51,703 nucleotides of DNA from NCBI RefSeq assembly GCF_000003605.2, contig NW_003119933.1:224410-276112 (forward strand), given 5' to 3'. Origin of the DNA: Saccoglossus kowalevskii (Eukaryota > Hemichordata > Enteropneusta > Harrimaniidae). The position numbers were made by a program, and so were the translations under genes. The notes under the pieces are model-generated. The model had not been told where the DNA came from and searched no databases. It saw nothing but the letters and a program-made list of their open reading frames with translations. Position 1 is the stretch's first letter, and each line of letters opens with the position of its first letter. Shown here piece by piece: positions 34,301 through 44,626 of the stretch.

Positions 34301-37300
34301 ACACCTAGATCAAAAAATTAAATAAAAATACATACCTGCTGGATATGTACGGAATATAGATTCTATAATATCAGCTGTCAGATTATATCTTAAACCATTA
34401 CAACCATCGGTTTGTGGTTTAATGTCTGCCAGAAATGCTGCCGACACACCTACATCCTGATGCTGGGTATTCTGGGAACCTGTGGAATTCTAAATAAAAA
34501 CAGTTATAAGGTTACTACAGACACAGGCCTATATTGGTAAATGACATAGATCTTGTGTGAAACTGTCAAAAAAACTTGTTGAGCACAATGTAAAATGGTG
34601 TCTAAATCTTGACCATATCGACATGAATGACACAGTTTATATGGAGTCTGGAATATATTTGTTGTTAGCTTATAATCTGATCTGATCATTAAATTATAAA
34701 CTTTATGAATGGTTTGTTGATGCGAAATGCATTCTATATCAAATGCATAGAAAATAACAAGCCATCAACAGTTTATTTATTTCAGAATACTGTGAGTGAG
34801 AATTCAACTGACTGAGCCATAAGGCCTGTGAAATTGAATAAAGTATATTCGTTTTTGGAAAAACAAAACAACTGTGAACAATCAGTATTTTTTCAATTAG
34901 GTAACCACAACTGACAACAAAAATAAAGGAAAAATTATTATATTTTTCATGTTTACGCAGCACAAACATGGCTGAATTGGCTTTTGTATTTAGCTGTAAT
35001 TGAATTTCCACGCTTAGAGTCTCTGACTGGGAAATACAGTGACCATCAAACATAGGTGCAATATAAGCATAAGCACTTCTAATAGAATAAATACTGTACA
35101 GCAGTGATGACATACATGTATACTGAATGCAGCCAATAAGTGATACTTACCACAGTCCTATTAGCCCAGAATTCATCAGCAGAAATAACTCCACTCATAA
35201 CAAGATCTTTATACAATTGAAATAATTCTGGGTCTTCCTGTAGCATTCTGGAAATTTAAAAATAATAAAATATTTTACATCTAGTACTAGTGGTGATATT
35301 TCAGGAAGCAATATAAGATACAACACTAAAGACAAAATAATGTAACTAGGGGGTCAAAATAAGGAGAGCACAATGCTCAAATGCCTAGAATTACCGGTAA
35401 TCAAAGATAGTGGGGATCTGAATCATTCTGTATCTCTTAGCATAATCAATCCTTCCTTATTGACATACCACAAACTTTTTATGTGTCATGGTTCATTGTT
35501 TTAATATCTGGCTGCTATATATGGGCAGGTAGAAATCTGCCTAGCTCCAAAATTTCACACTTTGTTTCTAAGCTTTGTAACATGATCCCAAACAATCAAC
35601 ATGATGAGATATTTGCTACAGTGTCAATATAACAGGTAGTTTTGGCAGTAACATTATTATCATCATTATTGCACTGTGTTACAAAAAATATCAGGATTTT
35701 TTTTTACCCATTCAAACCATGAACTTTGTAGATTATCTGTATTTATGGAGTAAATTCAATGATTTGTGGTTCTACTTTTTGGTTCCTCAAATTGATTTTA
35801 TATTAGACTAATACATGTAGTAATGAAATGAGTAAAATTTGGTAAATTATATCATTTGTTATCCTTTTAAACCCTAAATAAGTAGACATTTGCCATACAC
35901 ATCCCCATATCAAAGAATGACTCTATCCTTCACACACATACAGAGAGTGACACCTTGCATAAAACTACGGTATATAGAAAATAGTAGTAGGTAATCATAG
36001 TCCTTTCTAATACCATTTTCTATATATTATATTTGTCTGCTCAGTTTCTCCAATTTCTTTAATTTTATAGCACAAGATTACTACTAGAATTAAAATAAGT
36101 TGCAAGCTAGGTTACTGGTATACCGGTACTATACCTATTCTTCTCTTCCAATTCTTTATTAGCTTTAGTCTTGAATTTTGGCAGTAGCTGTTGCAGGAGT
36201 TCTTTAACATCATTTCTATCTTTCAAGGCACTTGTACGTTCTGCATTGGCAAAGTGAAAAGTGTTTGCACCGCCATCATGTAGTATTAGTTGTAGCTGAA
36301 CTTTAGCCTTGCCCTCTGTGCTGATCTTTTGCACTACAGAAAGGAAATGTCAAATGTTGGTGTAAATGAGAATCAAATGTATATTTCAGTATGATAACTC
36401 CCAATGAATAATGTAGCAGCATATTGTCCATTCTATCAGGTTATGTCAATAAAGATTTTTCCATTAGCCAAATGTTTTAAATTAAATAAAGATAACCACT
36501 ATAGAAAGTGTTACCTCATTCACAAACCAGTGAATTGAAAATTAATGAATATCTATGCGACCTTAAATCCACTCCATTTTCTAAACAGTTGTTTTGCTTA
36601 CATTCATCTATACACAACAGAAGCACTTTTTGCCAGTGGGTATGCCTTACATGTATAAGGCAAGCTATAGTCTGCTGATCAGCTTTCACAAAAAATATAT
36701 AGTTTAAACTGAAATTCATCACATTTCACTAGATTGCATTGGATTGCTGGTTCACTAACTTAAATGAAATCAATTAAAAACGAAAAGGATTTTACAGTAA
36801 TTACCAGTTCAATCAGGTCCTGTACCAAAGAACTACTACTGGACATTGTTAACCAACAGATGTTAATGACATCGGTATACAATTTTATTTTATTGTTTTG
36901 AGTTAATATTTATTCCATGAACCACCGTCCCTCACTGAACCAAATAAAAAAAAAATCTTTTTCTAAAGCATTAAAGACTAAATTTCAATTTACAAACAAG
37001 TTAAGAACACACCAACACTAATGTTATTTATTCTCTGGTGAACAAAGATGTTGTATTATGGTTTCCGAGCTGCTACCTACATACACATAATTATACTTTT
37101 CTCACTTCCACCGAATGAAGTAGAAAGATATACCAGATGACATTGCACTACATTTGTTCAACTTACTTTTAATATCCGCATATAAATGGCTAATAGAAAA
37201 CATTTGGCGACTTCCTTCCATCCAGCCTATTCTTTCAGTCATCAGATACAAGGAGCCGTCTCTCTTCTTGTGACGAACGTGACTGACAACTAACAACACA

Positions 37301-37323
37301 TCTTCACTCAAAGCAGTGGCCAT
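28345..37323 (-). CDS. GTF2H1: TFIIH core subunit p62 (general TFIIH subunit 1)
   Basis: Subunit of the TFIIH core, needed for Pol II initiation and nucleotide excision repair; its PH domain docks TFIIE, XPC and activators. Eleven coding exons on minus: 37323-37167, 36333-36135, 35247-35151, 34489-34336, 33938-33789, 33059-32980, 31043-30928, 30657-30285, 30080-29990, 29696-29488, 28434-28345. All junctions are GT-AG and in phase, giving 571 aa (human 548). Exons 1-2 make the N-terminal PH-like domain ([40 protein letters not shown]). Exons 3-5 carry the BSD region ([49 protein letters not shown]). Later exons contain [23 protein letters not shown] and the helical end [20 protein letters not shown]. 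The exon at 30657 has a lineage-specific Ser/Thr/Asn-rich insert. It is complete in the window and divergent from PIFO. Confidence 0.96.
31095..32515 (+). mobile_element. 5'-truncated LINE retrotransposon with 16-bp target duplication
   Basis: Inserted in a GTF2H1 intron in the opposite orientation. The 16-base CCAGAAATTCCCTATT occurs at 31079-31094 and again at 32516-32531, a clear target site duplication. The body starts in reverse transcriptase ([20 protein letters not shown] then EMQFG), runs into the assembly gap, and resumes with the C-terminal tail ([59 protein letters not shown]). A frame change between GILRRTES (32095 area) and MVRVMCG (32119) shows decay. After the stop comes a short 3' UTR with a hairpin (AATCCGG 32454 / CCGGATT 32485) and a (TAC)n tail. 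The LINE clade is uncertain (RTE/Nimb-like by memory). Confidence 0.9.
31191..32074. other. Assembly gap (884 N)
   Basis: A run of N from 31191 to 32074, lying wholly inside the LINE. It hides the central reverse transcriptase motifs. The true length may differ. Confidence 0.99.
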
Positions 37324-37862
37324 GTCGGAAAGTTGGGTTAGTTACTTAAAAGAAACACAAAGCCAGCAAAAACACGTCTAACCATAGGAAGTGTACGCTC
37401 CTCTTGGTGTTTGTTTGGTAAATTAACAAATATAAGTGAACAACTGTGGACAATACCGTGAAAATATCCAGCGCGCAACATCGTGACATTACCTAAACGT
37501 CGCCATTATTGTATGTAGTGCGCCCTCCTGAACAAATGTTGGTACTTCTTTCGTTTGTTAACGTAAAACACGATTTATTACGACATTTGTATTATTTCGG
37601 CATAAAACATAAATATATAAGCATTTTCTGTCAATTAAAAGAATATGTTTGAACAAATTACTTTATCTATACTAACAATATTTCATTGTTACGGCACAAA
37701 CTTCTATATTCAACATTTTTTACAACACGCCGCAAAGAGGACAGTATCAATCCATGGTTACGGACGCTAAACAAGTCATTATTATTCGATTTGAAGAACA
37801 CGGCGACATAGTTGCAAATTCAACGATCGCGGTCAGAGTCCACGTCGCGGTTCAACGCCAAA
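37324..37862. promoter_or_regulatory. Divergent promoter region of GTF2H1 and PIFO
   Basis: The two start codons are head to head and 539 bp apart, so both promoters must lie within this interval or in 5' introns. A GCCATT-type YY1 half site occurs near 37501. A half site resembling the RFX X-box (CCATGGTTAC, 37752-37761) lies about 100 bp before the PIFO ATG, which would suit a cilia gene but lacks a good second half. No TATA box stands out. Confidence 0.6.
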
Positions 37863-40686
37863 ATGGCTACATCATTAGAGGGTAAGTAAGCCGATGTTAT
37901 CTAATTATTGGCCATCTTATTCAACCACAGGCTGATTTTACGTGGTGAAGTTTGGATAACGTTTTAGGTAGACCACTGACAATTATTTACTCACGAAGGT
38001 CACTACGTGCACATGCAAGGCGCTCGGTAACATCGATCCTACACATTAAAACAACTCATGTTATTTCCAGACAATTTTAAGGCTGTAAGCGTAAACTGAC
38101 ATTCGATTTATAACCATGCAACATTCCCCTCGATAGTGGCCCAGCAACGGACGTTTTTTCGAAATTAATTTGGCCTTGTTTTCGTCACTTAATAATAATA
38201 ATAATAACTTTATTACACAACTGCACCATCAGTGGGTGCTGTATGGTAAGGATACAGATCAGAAAAAAACAAACACAAATAAACAAAAACAACAAAAGTT
38301 TCAAAATTACAAACAAATCAAAGGGTATATATAAAATGCGTAGTACAATTAGGTTTTATAAATTGTATTTTTTAAGTATTTTGCAAGTGCAGTACTACTA
38401 TTTATGATGCAAGTGAATATTAAATTTCGGTTAGTTGTACTGCACATTTCTAATTTACAATCTTCTAAGAGGATATTTCTTTCTTGAGTGAAGAAGCAAC
38501 AGTCAAGGATGTAATGTTTTTCATCTTCTACAGTACCTGTGTTGCATTTTTTACACAATCTGTAATTTGCCTCCATTCTTGGAAATTTTCTCCTGCCCAA
38601 TTCAATTTCCAAATTATGGTCACTAAGTCTAAACTTGGTAACCATTCTTCTCAAATTGAAGTCCTGAATTTCTGTTAAATATCCTTCAAATTCATATTCC
38701 ATTTTAAACAAATTATACGTTCTTAGTTTGTTTCCTGATTTTCCGTTTTTTGGGACATGACATAATGCGTCTGTAGTGTATTTACATGATCAATGCGTCT
38801 TTAGCTCAGAAGAAACAAAGCTTTTTCACTGTGAACAACTTCGGGCTGATGCGAGATCTATAGATCTATGTTATTAGGTATTACAAAAAGTTGTCTTTTT
38901 TACCAAAACATGGTGGTTGTAAAATTCGGCTTAATTTTATTTTTTAACAATTGCTGATTTTATTTACAGCGCTTCTTGGTAGAGAGAAAACAAGCAATGT
39001 TTCTTTTGGTACAACACTAGACAGGCCGTTATTTCCGGCTAAGGTTCCGCCAACCAGAGTGGGGGTAATCCTGCAAGCCGAGTCATCACCGAACAGGGCA
39101 CCTGGTACATATGACAATCATGAGGTGAGATGGTTTTCCAAATTACAATACTGCTACAGCACTGTAGACAGTGCAATATTGTAAACCAAAAGAAAGTTCC
39201 AAAATTTTATAGCAGTGAAACGAGTCGCGACTTTTGCAAAATTTTCTGTGCAACTAAATTAAACTATTGAGTATTCAGGAAATATTTTTTCTGAGTAAAC
39301 ATTTTTGCTGAATAATTTTTCTCAACTGATCGAAAAAATGTAAGGTTAGTACTCTTTTTGAGCTGTGGCAGGTGTCTTTTGAAATTCCAGATTTTATATT
39401 AAAATTATTGATATATTTTTTTCAGGTCAGTGGGTTTGTCTACCATATTAATAACCAAGTAACAAGCAAAAGAGGATACTCACTCGGAGCCAGGACAGGA
39501 CCGAGATTTAGAAAAGAATTTATGGTAAGTCATACCACAAATGAACATCTGAACAAAAAATAATTGTAAATCAATTTATATAACAAATTTTGGGTATCAG
39601 TTGTACAGTGAAAGGCAGAAGGCTGTACCTTAGTTTATAAACATATGCCAGGTATAAAATAATTTGTTGTAAACACAATTCAAGTACTGTAAAATATTTT
39701 ATTTTAGTTGAAATTAATTTTCGCTGAAAAGACATTTTGAATGTTCTGTGTGAAGTTGAATGTGTAATATAGGAAAATTATTTCATCCCATTATTTGATT
39801 CATCCCTTCATTGTATATAGCGAAAATAAATTCTAAGTGAAAATAAAATAAAGTTTTTAACAATGAGTGGCTCCACATTCTCTACGCCCATAAATAATAT
39901 GCGCACAATCCTGACATGACATAGCAACTGCAACCACTAACTTATTCAAAATGAAGGGTTTGCTGAATGAATGTTGAACTAACTCATTAATATTAATTAG
40001 AACTTGCGATAATGTCAATTTGAATTTTGACAATCATTTATAAAAAAATTCATTTATTAAACTTTTATAACATCCTCAGTTTTATGCCTTTCATTGTATC
40101 GTATTGTGTTCTAATTCTTCTTTGTTTATTTTCTAGGAAAAAACTCCTTGCCCTTCAGCATACCAAACAGACGTGACTCAACCTATGACCAGTACGACAG
40201 CCTATAAGCCTTTTGAAGCAGGTGCATTAAGATTTCCAAAAATACAAAAAGATCCAGATCTCACACCTGGGTAAGTCATATCTGTAATTTGCATCTCATT
40301 TCATTTTTAAGAGAATGTCTTGCACTACTTGTGTTTGGTATCTTTTTCTTATTCCATTGTGAGATGATCAACACTTGATATTTATTTTGCAATATGATTG
40401 GTTATTAGACAGACACAATTTGACTTAACCTTATCAGTTAACCGATAACAATCCACTTATCTTTTATTGCAGGCCAGGAACGTATGAACACAATGTGAAA
40501 AGAAACCGAAAAGTTGGTTTTCATGGCACATTTGGTGGACCACAGCTTTTGAAAATACCACCAGATGGCGGGTATCTCTTACCCGAGGATTGCAAGGGAA
40601 CTACATACAAAAGCAGAATGATGTCGTATAAAGACCTCAGAAAATTTAAAATACGAGAATCTTACCTCAGTCTATATTGGGATTAA
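37863..40686 (+). CDS. PIFO: Pitchfork, ciliary microtubule-associated protein
   Basis: Orthologue of PIFO/CIMAP3, a small protein of the primary cilium base and axonemal microtubules. Five exons: 37863-37881, 38970-39124, 39426-39524, 40137-40270, 40473-40686, giving 206 aa (human 191). Junctions are GT-AG and in phase. Start MATSLE is the only ATG before the first donor (GTAAGT). Diagnostic stretches: SPNRAPGTYDNHE, then KRGYSLGARTGPRF (human has a KGYTLGART-type motif), PGTYEHNVKR (the proline-glycine-Tyr motif of SHIPPO-like microtubule inner proteins), and the end IRESYLSLYWD, matching the conserved AYLSLYYN-like tail. Intron 1 holds a LINE tail. AATAAA follows 25 nt after the stop. Confidence 0.92.
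38186..38770 (-). mobile_element. LINE 3' end in PIFO intron 1
   Basis: On the minus strand an open frame (38711-38349) reads LTEIQDFNLRRMVTKFRLSD, EIELGRRKFPR, YRLCKKCNTGTVEDEKHYIL and ends NTIYKT. This is the familiar C-terminal zinc-binding tail of many LINE polymerases (FR.S.H.L.IE.GR...RLC..C....VEDE.H). Downstream comes a short UTR with GTGCTGTATGGTAAGGAT-type sequence and a (TTA)n tail (38187-38205 on plus). The 5' end is truncated; the upstream limit near 38770 is approximate and no target duplication was established. Confidence 0.8.
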
Positions 40687-40710
40687 AGAGACCAGGAGTT
40701 TTTGTGGAAC

Positions 40711-40716
40711 AATAAA
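40711..40716 (+). terminator. PIFO: PIFO polyadenylation signal AATAAA
   Basis: A canonical hexamer 25 nt after the PIFO stop, followed by T-rich sequence. It implies a very short 3' UTR. Confidence 0.6.
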
Positions 40717-40719
40717 TAC

Positions 40720-43700
40720 TTTCTTTTTTATTTACAAAATTCTAGAAAAAAATCATGTGTGTATCTTTTAATCAAGCTGCCTTCCAGTTTTCCTTTTTGC
40801 TGGAGAAAAGTGCCAGATTAAATATGCAAATTACTTGAATTATATTTTTTTTTTTTTCTCAGTTGCCTTGCTATGTATGTTATGGCAGTGTTGTACTTAT
40901 AAAGTAAGATATCAAGTTTGTAAAATATTCACAAACTTATCTTTTTTCAGTTTGATATTTGGAATAACCTACTTCACTTCAAGAGTAAATTTAGATGTCC
41001 TTGTAATTCAGGTTTACTGTCAAATGATCTCACAAAATCAAATAAAAAACATCGAAATTTTATGCACATACTTTGATATTTCTTCCGTCCAGTGTTTTAT
41101 AATTTTTTTTTTTTTAACTGCCAAAAGAAAATCTTTTGTTGTTTTTAACTTAACCAAGCTGAAAAGATTCAGTGGTAGAGGATTGTAGGACAATTTACGC
41201 CAAAATTAGGCCATGTAAAATAGTTTATTGATAAATATATACATTCATATATTAATTTTGAATTATCAGTGAAACGAGACATGTGACTCCAGTGAACCAA
41301 TTAAATGTCACATTACATTGCGTTTATTATTAGGAACAGCTGGCCACTATATGGTCATTTAGGTAGCATATGTCACAGACACACAGTATATGTGTCTATA
41401 GAAGTTTGAACCATGGCAATATTGTGTTGTGAGACATCAGCCAATAACTGTATAATAGAGCTTCCATTCTGTTTTAGTCTAGTAAACTTGTGACATTACA
41501 TCTACAGTTTGGCTGTCAATTTTAATGTATGTGTTTTAAGAAAAATAATCAAACTGAGATAAAATAAATTCAGAATAATTGAATAACCCAATGTCTACAT
41601 GTTTTCTTATCAATCATCTCCCAAAAGAAATTCAGGCAATACTGTATTCACTTTCTTAGAAGGTATTTGCTGTTTACATTGAATATTTTGATAGGGTTCA
41701 ATGCTACTTTAGAGTGAATGTGGTAATACATGCACCTGTTACTTATATACCATGGATGTCAAATTAAAGGGCGGTGGTCGTCGCACCACGTCATGTTCGA
41801 TACAAGACTCAGCGATATATACAATCCATGTAAAATACATTGTTTACATGAAATTCGAACACGTGCCATGCAACGACCACTGCCCTTTAACAAATGCTGC
41901 CAACAATCAATTACAAAGAAGATCACAATGTAACTTTCCCTACTGACACTTTTCTTAGACTAGTACTTCCCTTCTTCGTTTGAAAAAACTGTTTTTCAGT
42001 TAATAGTTTTTCACTTTTTTTAGCATGACCACAAAATCAGTTTTCTGGTCACTGGACATACTATCTCGTTGGCCAAGAACAGGAAAAGGGATTTTCCCGA
42101 CAGAGATAGACAAGAATACATACGTAAATAGAAGTTAAATCCATCTCAATTTATTATGAACCTCCATTCTATAACAGTTGTGTAAATTGTAAATCAGACA
42201 AGTATTAAAAAAAAAGGTACTTGCAAACAATATCACATGTCACTAAGGAATTTGAGACACTAACATAATAATGGGGATAATGAATAAATGAATAAATCTC
42301 ATTTGGACTTTGCAAGGTAGAAAAACTTCCACTGCTTAAACAAACATGCATGACTTTAAAATAAGACCTTGTAACAATTGATGACGGCAAAGCTCACAAT
42401 AACTGTTGAATAAATGATTGTCCAAGCACAAAATGAATGCAGTTGAAATAAGTATTATGTTGATACACTTAGTTTGATCAAATAAGTGATTCTCATTTTT
42501 TTGGAATGGGTGAGCAACAAAACAAGTACCAGAAAAAAATGGACATAAGTGTAAATACAATTTGTCATTTTTTCCCCACTCATTTCAACTATCTCTGAAT
42601 GCTTCAGGTGATATGTTGGGATAAAAAGTGTAAAGCTAGTAACACAATTTTATGTCTTGTTGTTTTTAATAAAAATTTAGCAACAACGATGTTTTTCTTC
42701 TTGATTTTCACACATTAAAGAGCATTCAAAATACAGTATTTGATCTAAAAGTGCACCTCCAATAACATGTACATAAATCAAAAACTGTATCGTATACTGG
42801 GACCAATAAAATACAACATACTTTTGACCAGACATGCATCTGTCATGTGCTTATACAAAAGCCAATACAAATATTAGGTTTTAGTTTGAGGATATGGTAC
42901 ACACGTCTTGCCACATGGCTAGCACATCACTAGTTTACCAACAATATTCTGACAGTCCCAAAAAGGTACAATATTTTGTTATATTTGTCAAAAATACTAG
43001 GAATTAAACCTGGAGCTGTTTCTTTTGTTGGCATGGTATGACAAATCTGTCGTTTACTGTAATGCATAAAACATAGTAGAAATATTGGTACTTATTTTAC
43101 ATATAACTATACATGTGGAAGGGTAGTATTAAACCCAATGGAGACAAGACACATTACATTGTTGAACACATAGATGTGCAACATTAAATTGTTACAAACC
43201 CATGTACTCAGCATCTCAGGTTTGGCTCAAATTTAGTATACTAGTATATACCGGTAAACAAATGTGTTTGTTTTCATTAATGACAATAGTGGTGGCTGGT
43301 TTCAGTGATGGCAATTCTAGAATTGTGGTCTTGTGTTTCTTTTTAAGAATGCAGATGCAAATTTGAGATTACATAGTAGCAACAAGTGAATATATCCAAG
43401 ACATTTGGTATATTCTACAGTCATGGCGTCTGGACGTCACCTCCTGCTCCTGGAACTGGAGATATTACATTTTACACTAAAATACAATGGTTCTGTACAG
43501 AACACATAGGTGGTAATATGGCATAATATACAAATAATATATAGAAATGGTAATGGGGAAAATATTGCGTTTGCAGAGAGTGAAATTAAACTATCAGCTC
43601 ATGACAGAATACAGAAGGTGCGAATATGTACTACGTATATACCATATAGTCAGACGTCAATATGAACAACTCCATCGAACTGAAGTATGCTCTTTATAGC

Positions 43701-44626
43701 GAGATTATAGATTTTTATGTTAGTTGTATGATACACCTGCTCATTTTTTTATTGATATTGAGAGGGAAACTTTTTATATTTTGTTTTATGCAAAGACAGT
43801 TAGATGATTAGAGTTTCAGTCATATCATTCCTATCAATATCATCACATTTGTGACATAGATTTACAGCATATGGAACTGGCAACCAATTACCAGTGATGA
43901 TATTGGTAGTTTGATGCCATCTTGAGTTGTAATGTAATGGGCGCACAGACATAAAGCAAGTCAGATGAGAGATATCTTAAGATGAAGAAAAATGAGTTTA
44001 CTGTTTGTTTGTATTAAAACTCTGTACATTTCACACTTGAAACTGAGTGAGCAAAAGTGGTTTGATGAAAGATATCAATATAAGAGATTGTTTGGCTAGC
44101 AACAGATGGAAAGGTTCCATTTTGAAGATGTGAATGGGTGCCCCACAACAATTCATATAGACTATGCATATTTATAGATCTTTGTATAATGAACAATTGC
44201 TATGTGGAGTGATAACAGCGGATCAATCAGTTTGTAAGAACAAAATAAATGCAGTGATACAAAGCAAAAACACAGTGAATGCAGGCTACATTATGCTATG
44301 AATATCATTTTCATAATTATCAAAAAATGTTATTCACAGAAAAAAAAAATCTTTTTTTTTTTAAATAATATATAAACATTTGAAAAGCAATGGGACTTGT
44401 CCGGACTTGAATAAAAAAAGATTCTACTAGCTTGTATCCCAATGAAAAAATTCTTTTTGTTACAGATGATACTCGGATCTTGTCCCAAACTGGCGGTACG
44501 TCAATTAAAGCTAGAGTCTGAGAAGCAGCATTTGGAGTGAAGAGAATCTTTATATAAATCGAGTGGGAAGTGCTTTAAGTTTAACCTTTCCACTTTTTTA
44601 TTATTCCTTACAGGTGTTAACAATGA
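40720..44626. other. PIFO-ZC3H11A convergent intergenic region
   Basis: Nearly 4 kb without a supported gene. It contains the small TTAA-flanked MITE at 41764-41890 and one TACCGGTA palindrome at 43249. It separates two convergent genes. A minus-strand AATAAA at 44602-44597 would give ZC3H11A a short 3' UTR. Several open frames (for example around 40835-41188) have AT-driven composition and no family likeness. Confidence 0.6.
41764..41890. mobile_element. 119-bp MITE with TTAA duplication, Kolobok/piggyBac-like
   Basis: TTAA at 41764-41767 and 41887-41890 flanks a 119-bp body beginning AGGGCGGTGGTCGTCGCA and ending in its imperfect reverse complement (CAACGACCACTGCCCT). The arms also share the GTTCGA and CATGTAAA blocks. 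TTAA duplication with an AGG terminus is a known feature of Kolobok-type elements; the superfamily call is an inference. Confidence 0.75.

Noticed and set aside
40835-41188. 117-codon plus-strand frame after PIFO
   Set aside because: Phe/Ile/Tyr-rich translation of AT-rich DNA with T runs; no motif, and the signal-like hydrophobicity follows from composition.
43428-43476. Minus-strand reading ISPVPGAGGDVQTP followed by a stop
   Set aside because: It looked like a protein end, but no in-frame acceptor or second exon supports it.
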